This document shows, in pieces, positions 35,501-45,999 of a stretch of 64,000 nt of DNA; the stretch's first letter is position 1; each line of letters starts with the position of its first letter. The translations under genes and the position numbers were made by a program. Below the pieces are notes generated by a model. The model had not been told where the DNA came from. It saw nothing but the letters and a program-made list of their open reading frames with translations, and did not search any database. Source of the DNA: Arenicola marina (Eukaryota > Annelida > Polychaeta > Arenicolidae); assembly GCA_964019135.1 (NCBI GenBank), contig OZ025249.1, positions 14,161,088 to 14,225,087 of the forward strand. Reading direction: 5' to 3'.

Positions 35501-35820
35501 TTCGTATATATTTTAACTTCAAATAGGAGAAGTATCATGCAACTTATTATGAATGACCGCAGAAGGAGTGGCGTTATGGGGTTGTATTAAAGCGATGAGT
35601 CGACATGCATGGCCTGTACATATATTATAAATATTCATGAATTCCGACTATATCACAAAAGAAACCTGTTTTTCTCGCCACCTGCCCTTTCGACGCTATG
35701 GGGCTTGTAAGTGCATAATTATTCACTCGCACATTTTATCACATCTTTTCAATTATACAGGATCCCGAGTACGTCAATCCGGGAACAATATACGCTGACA
35801 TCAGGGATCCCAGTACCTGA
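26492..35820 (+). CDS. Gene R: lectin/EGF/FN3 single-pass receptor, complete, 11 coding exons
   Basis: Exons: 26492-26570, 27725-27877, 28873-29097, 30509-30751, 31293-31379, 31784-31936, 33601-33930, 34394-34432, 34912-34950, 35225-35499, 35761-35820. They total 1,683 nt, 560 aa plus stop. Rough protein map: signal peptide 1-26, EGF-like 27-77, lectin domain 78-233, Cys-rich 234-262, EGF-like 263-313, FN3 314-423, stalk 424-449, transmembrane about 457-479, tail 480-560 with Tyr535 (YETL), Tyr545 (YVNP) and Tyr552 (TIYADI). All splice sites and phases fit and no internal stop was seen. It is the inverted paralogue of gene L. Its signal-peptide exon is unrelated to that of L and copy 3. Its introns are short but invaded by minisatellites. 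A role in recognition and signalling is inferred from domains only. Confidence 0.87.
26615..26705. repeat. TATATA-rich low-complexity tract
   Basis: Alternating TA/TG and TA/CA runs in gene R intron 1. Confidence 0.9.
27063..27510 (-). repeat. 26-bp minisatellite in gene R intron 1
   Basis: About 16 units of the type gtcgacagccagtgacatga plus caccac, with variants (gtcaacagccattgaca, gtcgaacgccagtgaca) grouped in sub-blocks. Long open frames on the minus strand over this region are repeat artefacts. Confidence 0.95.
27725..27877 (+). CDS. Gene R exon 2: 8-Cys EGF-like module
   Basis: 153 nt, phase 1-1: CLFGTTLDCEFQCHCDGG, CDPDTGVCPGEC, GKACQIG. Same length and Cys pattern as the L, 3 and 4 copies. 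The flanking introns are not similar to those copies. Confidence 0.9.
   Translation, partial: PPVCSGRLWTVSSSATVTVAPPVIRTRESVRESVLRTVPVCSPGAEKPVR
28272..28745 (+). repeat. 41-bp minisatellite with two interleaved unit types, gene R intron 2
   Basis: Units share cggcctacagttgttatatt but differ in the middle: type A has ccctgtggacgggacgag, type B has gactatgggcgcgatgtg. The order is roughly A5 B A B B A B A A. The plus-strand open frame over it is an artefact. Confidence 0.93.
28873..29097 (+). CDS. Gene R exon 3: first half of fucolectin/F5/8-C-like domain
   Basis: 225 nt, phase 1-1: NVARGKNTSQTGTFG, YQAVDGTVIDE, VCAHPSAG, WTVDLGGDYVIHNVTVFN. Potential N-glycosylation sites NTS and NVT. Confidence 0.88.
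29100..30500. other. Gene R intron 3: no gene recognised
   Basis: 1.4 kb of intron, against 6.3 kb in gene L. Open frames near 29,870 and 30,060 show no domain. I see no LINE or obvious repeat. Confidence 0.6.
30509..30751 (+). CDS. Gene R exon 4: second half of fucolectin/F5/8-C-like domain
   Basis: 243 nt, phase 1-1: DVVVTGGPSGSDSCGHY, ISCDAHPIGRYVIIEK, LMTLCEVVVTGHK; donor GTAAGT. Confidence 0.87.
30968..31292 (+). repeat. 46-bp tandem array of splice acceptors before gene R exon 5
   Basis: Eight ttccacag acceptors (last G at 30967, 31013, 31062, 31108, 31154, 31200, 31246, 31292) are spaced 46 bp apart, one by 49 bp. Each unit has a pyrimidine tract, the acceptor and the first bases of exon 5 (gttgtggtgagtgtcagg). 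Several units also hold a GTGAGT donor-like site six bases after the acceptor. Gene L has two or three 49-bp units here. Confidence 0.93.
31293..31379 (+). CDS. Gene R exon 5: short Cys-rich segment
   Basis: 87 nt, phase 1-1, starting at the last of eight tandem acceptors: CGQCRNCSQVIGCRSCSAYG, LKRPQCKE, donor GTAAGT. Use of an earlier acceptor would add 46 nt per unit and shift the frame unless three units are added. Confidence 0.82.
31784..31936 (+). CDS. Gene R exon 6: EGF-like module
   Basis: 153 nt, phase 1-1: YDVGTYGLNCAESCSGHCG, CSPSDGSFPGGCQQWYTG. The first Cys of the L copy (CDYRTYG) is Tyr here (YDVGTYG) and SCPGG is SFPGG, so two cysteines of L are missing, probably as a lost disulfide pair. 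Confidence 0.86.
32891..33411 (+). mobile_element. About 520-bp insertion in gene R intron 6, unclassified
   Basis: Aligned with gene L (about 3,330-3,345), gene R has about 520 extra bases here, flanked by tgttt at both edges, a possible 5-bp target duplication. No terminal inverted repeats or coding domain were recognised. Confidence 0.55.
33601..33930 (+). CDS. Gene R exon 7: fibronectin type III domain
   Basis: 330 nt, phase 1-1: VVWEQNKDLPEG, ETHYGYRISY, GDTWRMETISGL, TPNTIYDFKVEQYR. Matches gene L exon 7 closely, including intron flanks. Confidence 0.9.
34394..34432 (+). CDS. Gene R exon 8: 13-residue stalk exon
   Basis: 39 nt, phase 1-1, roughly SASPTTKLPPLTE; acceptor attgtag, donor GTGAGT. 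Confidence 0.78.
34912..34950 (+). CDS. Gene R exon 9: 13-residue stalk exon
   Basis: 39 nt, phase 1-1, roughly DTSPVTTPLRLTK; acceptor ttgtag, donor GTAAGC. Similar to exon 8 in length and pattern. Confidence 0.78.
35225..35499 (+). CDS. Gene R exon 10: transmembrane helix and cytoplasmic tail
   Basis: 275 nt, phase 1 to 0: PFALLGCAVVVMVILGTALV spans the membrane, VRHRGCRG is the positive stop-transfer, then a Ser/Thr/Pro-rich tail ends GGYETLGER. Weak donor GTTCGT, as in gene L. Retention would end at a stop at 35,524. Confidence 0.85.
35761..35820 (+). CDS. Gene R exon 11: C-terminal tail DPEYVNPGTIYADIRDPST, stop
   Basis: Acceptor attatacag, 19 codons and TGA. YVNP and TIYADI are shared with gene L. 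The TGA arises at the junction with the next 44-bp repeat unit. Confidence 0.85.
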   Translation, partial: DPEYVNPGTIYADIRDPST

Positions 35821-36115
35821 ACCAGGGATCGGTGTACGCTGACATCATTGATCCCAGTGCCTGAACCAGGGATCAGTGTACGCTGACATCATTGATCCCA
35901 GTGCCTGAACCAGGGATCAGTGTACGCTGACATCAGGAATCCCAGCACCTGAACCACGGATCAGTGTACGATGACATCAGGTTTCCCAGTGCCTAAACCA
36001 GGGATCAGTGTACGCCGACATCAGGGATCCCAATACCTGAACCAGGGATCAGTGTACGCTGACATGAGGAATCCCAGTACCTGAACCAGGGATCAATGTA
36101 CGACATCATGGATCT
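35818..36115 (+). repeat. 44-bp tandem array after gene R stop, 7 units
   Basis: Units start at 35818, 35862, 35906, 35950, 35994, 36038 and 36082, an exact 44-bp period; the last is shortened. In its own frame each full unit reads close to YLNQGSVYADIRDPS, i.e. a copy of the exon 11 tail. Since 44 is not a multiple of three, the array cannot be read through in one frame and is now 3'UTR. Confidence 0.93.
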
Positions 36116-36349
36116 CATTTAATTCGCATATTGGTCGCCACTGATACCAGTTGAAGAAACCTCGGTCGATCAGTGTGGTACAGAATGTGATGCAACCACA
36201 ATATATGGTATACAATATGTCATAACTTTGATGCACAGGTTTAAAACACATTCTTTTGATGGCATCGCTAAATAATATCAAAGATTTGACAATGTATGGT
36301 ATATACAATTGCGTCAGAATTATTAAACAGCGATATATTTATTAAAAAC

Positions 36350-37840
36350 GTTTGGGTTGGTTCACAATCTTGTCTATAAGGCTTACCTGAATTTAATTGA
36401 GGAGAGAGACAGCAACAGTCGAATATTTTATAAGCATCAACATTATAGTTGGCCTGTCTGATATCTGGTTTATAGTTGTTTACGTTGACGTGAGTCCGTT
36501 ACAAGATATCAAATGATTCATGCTTAAAATATAAGGTATGCCAATCGTCTAATTGAATAGACTTTAACATTCACAGTTACCATTGTCTGAATGCGTGAAT
36601 TACATAGCTTCACTTTGATATGTGTAAAATGTTATTAAATACTTGGACCGGCATGGAAGTTTACATTAGATGAAAAATGTGGAGTGCCGTACTTTTCCAT
36701 GGATTCCGCATTCCAATAACTCTTCTTGGTTGTTCTTGGTTGGGTTGAGGCTGTCTGTTACAGGGCTATTATTTTATTGTTTCATGTTCTGTCGACATTA
36801 ATCCAAAACTGTTTTTGTTAATTTCCGCCAAATGTATACCGAAATGAACTGTTTTACATTAAACTAAAACGATATAAACATTAATTTGACATATCTTTGA
36901 ATGGGTCTGAATTGTTGTGTCTATCCGGTTCGTGCCTTAGCTACTCCCGTAGTGCTAGACGGTCCTGTTGCCTTTCACTCACTTCAGACAGCCTGTCAGC
37001 CAGCGCGATGCGACAGAAACCACTGTGTGTAATATCTACGCTCGGAATATGACCCTTGCGGTTCATCCTCCGTGCTAGAGAATCACTAGGCTTCTGGCAT
37101 TCCTGGTCTGATATCCGGGGCGCAGGGACTTGAGCAACTGTACGTACCTGCTGCAGATGAAATAAAAAAACAGGATTGAAAATGAATGCAAATTGTCTGG
37201 GTCTCTTGGCAACAAAGGCGTCCATCGCACTATTGGCATCACTTTCAAAGTCTTGGTATCCATGCAGAATGGCGAAAGTTATATAAACTGAGAAGTAGTG
37301 CGAATGCTGACAATCAGGGCCGGTTTTCCACGCATTGTACGCTCAGCGCATGTTTTAAAGTTTCGATTAACTTCACGGATTGTCAACCACTCAGCGTCGA
37401 GAATTTCAGCCAATCAGCGTTGAGATCATCACGTTGACTTTATTGTTTGCATTATGACAATGAAGAATGTATGTGTGGCTTGTATGCATGACGTTATGAA
37501 TGATTGTCTGTTCGCTAGGTGACGGTAGTGATAATGGAGAACTCGAGAAAGGGCCTTTTTCGCATTCGCTTGGTGGCGCCACTGCGCTGGCGGTCCCAGC
37601 AGCGGTTCTCTGTATGCTGCCTGCAGATATTCAATGTCTGAAGTGGACATCATTTGCGGCCAACGGTCTGCTTCTTCCAGTTCGAACTCACGAAATAGAT
37701 TATTGTAGTAAATGGTAGGCGTGAATCATACGCGAGTCATGCTGAAACAATTAGTTTTTATCTGCCTTGTTTTGCTCTTTCACCGGAGCAGACGCCTGTT
37801 TTATCTATCTATGTGCTACGCCAACTCAAAAGTGACCGAA
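36350..37840 (-). repeat. Inverted-repeat arm, partner 16,130-17,740
   Basis: Reverse-complement copy of gene L intron 1 sequence placed downstream of gene R. Open frames here show no domain. Confidence 0.85.
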
Positions 37841-37869
37841 TTTGAATTGTTTATCCGTTTAGTTCACGA

Positions 37870-38170
37870 GTGTTTTGATATCGTATTCGAGGTGACCAGC
37901 CACATGTGTATTCGTTGTTGAAAACCTCGTAAAACAAATAATGCTCATACCAACATAAATCATTATTTTGATTGGAACCTATAGGGCCGCGGTCCGAACC
38001 CCAAGCTCTGAGTGCTAACGACTGAGCTATGGGGAACCACTGCAGCGTAGTAGGTAAACATGTTGAATTGCAGATCTATAGGCCATCTGGTCTATCTTCC
38101 ATGGTTGAGCGTACGGAATGGCCTACGTGATCGACGCTGCTGAAACAATGGTTCACCCTAACAAGGAAGA
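37870..38170 (-). repeat. Inverted-repeat arm, partner 25,060-25,510
   Basis: Includes the mirrored tRNA-like motif near 37,995-38,040 (gctaacgactgagctatgg). Confidence 0.8.
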
Positions 38171-38289
38171 ACGACCAGCCGGGATAGTCACGACCTGGCA
38201 CACACACACTGCCCTTGATGCCTGAGGGAGCGAATGAAAATGGGGATCCTCCACGCCCACAGCAATGCATTGAGTACCCCTCCCTCAGG

Positions 38290-40480
38290 GTTTATTCTCA
38301 ACATGTTGAAAGTTGTTGAACAATCTTAGACGTAAATCTGTTGAGGATAAAGAAACGCGTTTGTATTTTGTTTTTGTTGAATACGTTGACGTCATGTAAA
38401 TCATGTAAACCAAGGTGTCAGCCAGATTGAACATGTTGAAGAATTTGACATAAACTTGTTGATGTTTCCCATTTGTTGAGTATAAGAAAATGCGCTGTTA
38501 ATAGGAGGTTTACGTTTAAGGTTTATATAAACTGAAACATGTTGAGAATAAATAAAAGCGCTCGTTGTTCTTACGATCTGGCTGGGTAGATGGAAGTACG
38601 TATCATCAGTTAGCTACGAAGAGGCTCACTAGAGGGCGTTGCTATCTTTTTAATGTACCTTTATCGAAGCCACGCGGTCAACCTCTCATCGGTGAATGAG
38701 TGATATACTCTGGGGAAGGGCACAGATTGTAACGTGTTTAAGCATTTTGAGGACACGCGACCATATTCTGAGCTGCTTGTGAGGGGTGCGGATGCCCAGG
38801 GTGGTGTGGTCGGCTGGATGGGTGCCGTCCTCTAGATACACCCCCCCCCCCCCCTCCTCCTTTCTCACCCTCTCCAAATCCTTCATTTGGGCTCTGCATG
38901 GAAGTCTACCATGGTCCTCGAGCGTACACGGACAGGATATGGCGGTGGGGCCAGCTAGGGGTTGCAGAGGCGGGAAGGGGGTGGCCGAGGGTTGGCGGAG
39001 GGGCGGCGGAAGAGGGTTGGGGTCGGACCCTAACTAATATACTAAAGACGAGAGGGAATGAAATGGCCATTGGATGCCATTCCGGAAGCCACCTGGCGGT
39101 GATGTGGATGACCACGACACATAGAGATAGATCGCAATAACCAGTGTGAATGAGTGCGTAATACAAGACAAAGTACACCGTAGTCCCAGCGACATTGGTA
39201 TTTTACACCTGCTAATGCAGCACGGCTTCCCCGAGGAAACATTGATAAAAATTTAAATGGAAATTATTTGCTCACCTATGATTATTTGATATATGCAAAT
39301 ATATAGTGTTCAATAAACGAAAAGGCATGTTATTGAGGACAAAAATTTACCAGATCCGTGTATCTCAAGTGTGGATTACGTGTGTACTACGTCATCACAT
39401 TGCGGACGTCATGGCTGTGTTGTGCCTTTTAAGATGAATATTGGTTTGATAGCACATTGATAGCATACAGAGTTGGCACAATCAAGCTCAGCCCAGTAGA
39501 GCTGAGACCTTTATGTAATAGTATAGTTGTATTTCGTTGTATCTTAATTTTGCATACTGTGTCACTCCAATTAGGAGGTGGAGTTTATTCACTTCAATCA
39601 CATATCTTTTATTCACGAATACGGTTATAATATGGCGATGCTTAGAACCGCACTGAAGTTCATAGCACCTATAAAAGCCGAGAATTATTTAGAATAATTA
39701 AATAGATATCGGCGGGGTGGATGCCATTGTCTAATTCTTGTAATTGCATATTGGCCTAATCCACCGCAGGTTTGCGTTTATCCTTGGCATCAAACTAATT
39801 TTGTTTCCTAAAAGGGAATTGCCGGGTCTCCTTTACATGTGAACCACTGAAACAGTTTTCTTTAAAAAGACGAGGAATTCGGATTTCCCCATGAAATTCA
39901 TGCTTGGCCCCCACCCAACCTCTACGCCCCCCGCCCCCCCGCGCCCCTCCCGCCACCTTTCTCACAACCCTCAATCCACAGTTTCCCAACGTACGCCCTT
40001 AACCTCGACACGCCCGTGGTAAAACGGAATGTGGGTTGGCAGGGATCCTCTACAGCATATGTCATGTCTGTGTGGTCCCAGGATAACGATCCCATGTCCT
40101 TCTTCGCAAAGAGCAAAGATTTGGTGACGGGGATCTAGGAAGTAGGAATCATGCACATCACGACCTATATATGTCTCCAACATGTATATTATGGCAGGAT
40201 ACCGTTGCCATGCCTACAATGTCACACATCGCCGAGCGACGCGTGTCATTTCCGCGATGTAACTAATATACAAGTTAAACTATCCTGCCAAGCGAACTAA
40301 ACCTTTCCAGGAAGTAAGAAGTGATGTCGTCCGATCACGACACATGACGCAACTTGATCTATGGTCGCACGCCTGGTCGCCTACAGTTCTCTTCGGATAG
40401 TGTACGCTTAAACGACATAGGGACAGTGATTTGCTCTAAACGCCAACGATACACGACTTCGCACCTATATGTATACACCC
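38290..40480. other. Intergenic, absent from the mirror arm; no gene recognised
   Basis: Contains short acatgttgaga/cttgttgatg repeats (38,300-38,560), C- and G-runs (38,836-39,030, 39,910-39,960) and a SINE body remnant at 40,060-40,140. Open frames have no domain. Confidence 0.5.
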
Positions 40481-40860
40481 CCGGGGGAAGGGGGGGGGTG
40501 ATCTCAAGTTAATGGACTGCTGGGGACGTGCCGCTGGAATGGGTTACATTTTCGTGCATTTTGATACACCAATGGGTCCTAAATTATGCACTTTTGGTAC
40601 CTGCCTGGGTCCACTTTGGGGAGCGGTTGGGGGGCAAATGGGTCCCCTCAATTTTCGAACTGGAGTAGGGCCGATCCAACAGATTTTCGTCACAGTAGAT
40701 TTTGCCAATTTCGTGCAACTTTCTCAGCTGGTACGTGGATGGGCCCTAATTGTACATAGTTTTTGGTACTTGGATGGGTAAGACTTTGGAGCTCCCAGCG
40801 GCACCTCCTTTTTGTATCTAATTACATTTTTGTATCTCCTTACCCCCCGGGACATACACG
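40480..40860 (+). repeat. Interspersed repeat with gggtcc / tggatgggt motifs
   Basis: A stretch bounded by cccccgggggaaggg and taccccccggga. Its inner motifs (caatgggtcct, gcaaatgggtcccc, cgtggatgggcc, cttggatgggt) look like an internally repetitive element. Family unknown. Confidence 0.4.
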
Positions 40861-40869
40861 CCATCTTGG

Positions 40870-41490
40870 ACAAAGCCTGACTGGCACTAAGAGATCGGGG
40901 TAATATTTTGGTGTTATTGTCTCAATATTTCATAGGCTACTAGCAGCCTCAAATTCATACGCCGAGTGTATTTCCTGTAATTAGCATAAAAGGATTCCCG
41001 GATGTAGCACCAAAATGCGTTATTTGTTGTTGTTTCGTTTAAACTTGACCGAACGATCAATTTCATACATATACAAGGAATATATATATTGAAACAGTTA
41101 TATTTAAAGTCTCCATACTGAGGTAATTACAATATTTTCGGGGTAATGGCATGTGAGATATAACAGTAAAGAGATTTTTTAAATTACAGCCAGAAGAAAT
41201 AGACGTTCCTTTACATAGATATCGATAACGGATATTCAATTACTTACGGAATATATGTTATCATGCGCTTGCATTATACAATAACATATTAGTTGTAATA
41301 CAATCATTCATGGCGCTACAATAATGCCAACAAATAATACCCAGTATGCATTTCACATGCCCTGGCTCCTCACGGTGGAACCATCTGAACTATGATTTTC
41401 AAAGTCGTCTGTTGGACAGTAAAAGGTGGCCGTTAGTCTAATATTCGAGCACGCCGATATGAAAGAGCGTCAGCGTATCAAAAAAATAAC
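40870..41490. other. Intergenic, no feature recognised
   Basis: AT-rich DNA with no counterpart found in the left arm. Confidence 0.5.
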
Positions 41491-41499
41491 ATGAAAGAG

Positions 41500-43800
41500 T
41501 GGCTTTCATGTGGACTATTTGTCCGGTTATAGGACATCATTTCAACCGGATTGGTCCTATTCCCGACTCGCCGCATCCGTTATTAGGCTGTCGACGGGTT
41601 ACTCCGTGTTTCCATAGGGACATGAAAAGTATGGTCGGTTATGGCGCCCTCTAGAGATAGCGTCGAAACTATAAGCGTCCGCTAAAACGGAATACGGGCT
41701 CCCTACGAAAGTTTCCCCGTCCTTTGCCGCCGGCCACAACTCCCTGGCAAACTGGCAGTGGAGAGCCCCTCTTCCAAACGCTCTAGCTCTAGGGTCCCAC
41801 GTTAAATCTGACCTTAATGACCAGTTCACATGGCATTTTACTCCTAATGGAGGCTCCATAGCTGAAAGATTAAGCGCCCATTCAAATTGAAAAACGTGCG
41901 GTAACTACGGGTCTCACGCCTGTTTGGCTGAGACCTCTACCCATGTTTCTGAGTATCGCGCGTCTTCCGGTTCCATTTATAATTAAACTAAAAATTAGAG
42001 CTGAAATTAATTTGTATGTTGAAGCCAAGAACTATTGTTAAGACGCAATATTAATGTTGCTATTATTTTTTTATCTTGATGTCACAGGAAGTCATTGACG
42101 ATTTTTTTTATGAAACAGCAGCATGGCTTCTCTTTTTTCAAATTTTACCTACTTATGGACTCTGGTGATGGCAGCTTTTGCCTAAGGTAAAATTAAGCAA
42201 ATTCACATTCCTCTGATCACGTTAAGTATGACGTCATATTGACGCACACATTTCGGAAGATGCGATTCTCCAGATGTTATATTAATGGCTCTATGATTTA
42301 TTTTCGTGTTATGTGGTACGACATCAACGTGACGTTATATGGCGTCATCGATGGTTACGAAAATTAACTACATGCTTTTATTTTACCTACTTATGAACTC
42401 GGAGGACAGCTGTTGCCTTATTAGTAGGCGACAATGAAACGATCAACGATTTAGTCGTTTCATGTCAGTTGTGACGTCATTTTTTATGCAAACCTTCTAT
42501 TACCACCACAATGTTTTTACTGACGTCATATTATCCCTTTATGCAACGTATAACCACGTCAAACAAACCGGAAGTCTCTATGACGTATAATAACTGAATA
42601 ATGGCCGTATGTGAAACTGTAACATCTCTGATACTTTGAAGTTGCAATACGATCGATAGTGCGGAAGGAAGAAACCATGTGCGTTCCTTAACGCACCGAC
42701 AAAAAGAAATTGTGACGTCATTGAGCTAGATTTTTGTATATTTAGGACGCTTTAACCATCGATCCACGTGCCGTTAGGCTCTTGGTGGCCAGCACCCAAG
42801 GCGAACGCTCTGACCCACTGAGCTACCGAGCCGGCTCCCACTGTGCCAGAGGACGTGACAAAGATGCTACATGATAAAGCGGTGTCCCCTAATGAGTGGA
42901 ACACGACAGAAATCCCCCTCACAACAAATATTAAACAAAGGGCAAGACTAGTGGTTCAGCCAAACAAAATCTCTGCAACTTCCACAATGTTACACGATGC
43001 GGTTATTATATGCAGAGGGTTGAACAGTAGCTATGATGGAAAACATGGAAATACAAACATTGGGTCTAAACTAATGGAAATTGCAAACATACAAACATTG
43101 GAATAAACTAATTGAAATTACAAACATACAAACGTTGGGTATAAACTAATGGAAATTACAAACATAGAAACACTGGGATAAACTAATGGAAATTACAAAC
43201 ATACAAACATTGGGTATAAACTAATGGAAATTACAAACATAGAAACACTGGGATAAACTAATGGAAATTACAAACATACAAACATTGGGTATAAACTAAT
43301 GGAAATTACAAACATAGAAACACTGGGATAAACTAATGGAAATTACAAACATACAAACATTGGGACAAACAAACTTTGTAACTGAATCAAGAGACACAAT
43401 TAGTGAACGACTAACAGGCTAACGAGAACGTGTCTCTCGAGTATCCAATTCGGTGGGTGGCCGAGAGGGAACTGTTGCACAATATAAGGCGCATGTAACG
43501 ACTAACGAAGTGCTTACAGCGAGGCTGCCTGACGCTCCAACAGCACCCAGGGCAGTATCTCCCCCCCACCATTTCATGCTCTGTGTCCTGTAATGGCGCA
43601 GATTGAGACTGATAACCTTCTTCATGAGACCGACACTGGATTATGAAGTGCATAGTTTTGGGTTATTTTCTGTTTGATGGGGACATTATTTTATTTATAC
43701 CCACCTGAACCACATACCAGCATGAACTGAGACACGGGGCGATGACGCGATCCGCTTCAATGTCTGAAGTGGACATCATTTGCGGCCAATAGTTTGCTTC
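41500..43800 (-). repeat. Inverted-repeat arm, partner 22,600-24,570
   Basis: Reverse-complement copy of the intergenic block beside gene L, including the CRE-like cluster (42,050-42,725) and the deleted SINE head (42,755-42,845). Confidence 0.85.
43060..43375 (+). repeat. 75-bp dimeric tandem repeat
   Basis: Alternating 37- and 38-bp units, ggaaattacaaacata followed by gaaacactgggataaac or caaacattgggtataaac. The mirror arm (22,920-23,000) has only about two units, so it expanded here. Confidence 0.92.
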
Positions 43801-44044
43801 TTCCAGTTCGAAGTTACGAAATGGATCGTCGTAGTAAATGATAGGCGTGAGTCATACGTGAATGAGGTAAAAAAACCTTGAATGGGCGTGTATAACAGAA
43901 GCACTTCGTGACTCGCACACACGCAGGTGATTCTTCGCTTCTGCCGAAACTGCCACCTTTATGTTGGTTGGGTGTGCTATATGTAATGCAGTAACCGAGG
44001 CGAAGACAACGAGATCGGAGTCTTACACACTGGTATTACCGACC

Positions 44045-44114
44045 ATGGCTTGGATAGGGTATGCTTCACTACTGGTCATTGTTATTGCACAAGCGTCCAC
44101 ACGAACTGTTGACG
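44045..44114 (+). CDS. Copy 3 exon 1: signal peptide
   Basis: ATG opens MAWIGYASLLVIVIAQAS then TRTVD; donor GTGAGT in phase 1. Upstream bases (ggtattaccgaccatgg) match gene L, so the 5' end was duplicated with its leader. Confidence 0.82.
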
Positions 44115-44149
44115 GTGAGTGTTATAAACCTGGGCCTTTCTTATAGTGT

Positions 44150-44290
44150 AAGGGATAGTGCAGGTCCTGGGCATCTAAGTTTAGGACACGTTTCATCCAC
44201 TCGTCCCGGGAGATTCATTGGCACAGCTTAGTCCTTGCATGCACAACAGCGGCCTAAACATCAATTCCTTTCATTTCATGCCATGTATGC
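44150..44290 (+). mobile_element. tRNA-derived SINE fragment (second type), decayed
   Basis: Mirror of 21,480-21,690; keeps caggtcctgggcatcta and the cacaacagcggcctaaac tail. Confidence 0.5.
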
Positions 44291-44689
44291 CATGCATACA
44301 TTTATCATACCTTATACACATTGTATGGAAATATCACGCGTCACGGGCGGTCCGAGTCTTTTCTCCACAAGGAGAGTTAAGATGCCCTGACCTTTCTGTT
44401 AATCTACAGATTGATTTCTTAGCAACTATTTCTCGATATGTTTGATCAGACCTTTTCGATATCTTGTCAATGTAGATTAAACCTATCTTCGTCCCAGAGA
44501 TGTTTAAACTGAAATGTCTGAAAAAGGGTGCACAACTATGGCGTCATTACATACAAATCAACAGATTCGAATATGCAGTAGATTCGTAAATATCAGCAGT
44601 TTCTAATGCTCAGTAGATACGTTATCTGAATCAGTCTTGTGAACCTTGTTCGTCAATAGATTTCATTGCTGAATTTGCCCTGCCGTTAG

Positions 44690-45240
44690 GCCAGTAAGGG
44701 TTGGACTATTTGATTCCCCGGGGGGAGGGGTGTAGGGGTGCCGAGGGGTAATTATTACAATAACAATAAGTCCTGATTTCCCCATACATGTCTGGTAAGT
44801 GCTGGGTGAGTGGGCTGAGGGTCGCTTTCACAGTTGAAGGGTTGCTAGCCAGCATACGAGCATAAGTGGCTGGCATACATGCGTAACTGGCTGGGGGACA
44901 TGGTTAATTGGCTGGCATACATAAGTGGCTGGGTTAGTTGTGTGACCCAGCCACTTATGCGTTCGATATTACACGCGTTCGATGTTAAACGCGTTCAAAG
45001 TCGAACGCGCAAGCTACGCTACGCGCGTAGCCAAACCAACGCGTTTAATATTGAACGCGCGTAAGCTATACCCGACTTACGCCTGTAAACGTTTCGCTCA
45101 TCAACATCTTCCATACATCGCGACATGTTGGTAATTCGATATTAATTAAACAAATAGACAGGGAAAATTCAGAATTTTATCTCAATCATCAAACGTCGTG
45201 GATTCGGCGGGTGACAAATTTGGCAGTGGATAAGTCTGCT
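44690..45240 (-). repeat. Inverted copy of 20,640-21,140 (and 15,000-15,390)
   Basis: Carries the gtggctgggttacttgtg-type and ctacgcgcgtagc-type palindromic motifs found in the left-arm copies, with extra ctggctggcatacat units near 44,860-44,930. Confidence 0.75.
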
Positions 45241-45257
45241 TTCCAATTAAAGTGGGG

Positions 45258-45515
45258 GCCCTGCGCGATAGCTCAGTGGGCTAGAGCGCTCGCATTGAGT
45301 GTTCTGGCCACCTGAGAGTCCAACGGCACGTGGATCGGTGGTTCTAGCTCTGCTATGGCCATGTCTGTTTTTCTTCGCAGGATAAAGATCCCAGTCTTTC
45401 TTCGCAAACGGTACGGGGTTAACCCCGAGGACATGCCTCCACTCTCCCATCCTTCTCTCATCGAAGCGATATGACCAAAAGTGGTTAAAGCCTCCTGAAT
45501 AACCAACCAACCAAT
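45258..45515 (+). mobile_element. tRNA-derived SINE, full length
   Basis: gcgatagctcagtgggctag head, ggttctagctctgctatgg B-box region, cgcaggataaagatccca body and ccaaccaaccaa tail. Not present at the matching left-arm position (about 20,630), so it is a later insertion in copy 3 intron 1. Confidence 0.85.
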
Positions 45516-45999
45516 TAAAGTGGAAATAGGCAAGAAGAAGCAAGGCGGTTGACTCATGTTTAACGAAAGCTCCACCAGCGTACAATGACACACGACTGAT
45601 GGGAGGGTTGACCTGGCTTACTGAAGTACCGACCCTCTTCAACTATTGGTATATATAATATATCAGTTTAAAAAGGCCATACTACGATATTCTTATAGTT
45701 GGATGACGCTAGCAACCCCAATTGGATTTTGGAGTATCCCGAACCTGGTGTTTTGGGTTTTTTTTGCTTTGGAAATTGATGGTTGACGAATATCAGCTAT
45801 TCATTTGTACGGCAGTCTATTAGGGCCATAGCACCAAACTTTCCGAAGTCAAAAGTCAAAATTTATATTTCGTGATCGGAAGTCAAAATTTTGCGTTGGT
45901 GAAGGCAAAATTTCGTGATCAGAAGTCCATATTTGGTGATCGGAAGTGCACATTTCGTGACCGGAAGTCGAAAGTTTGCGTTCATGAAGTCCCCGGGAT

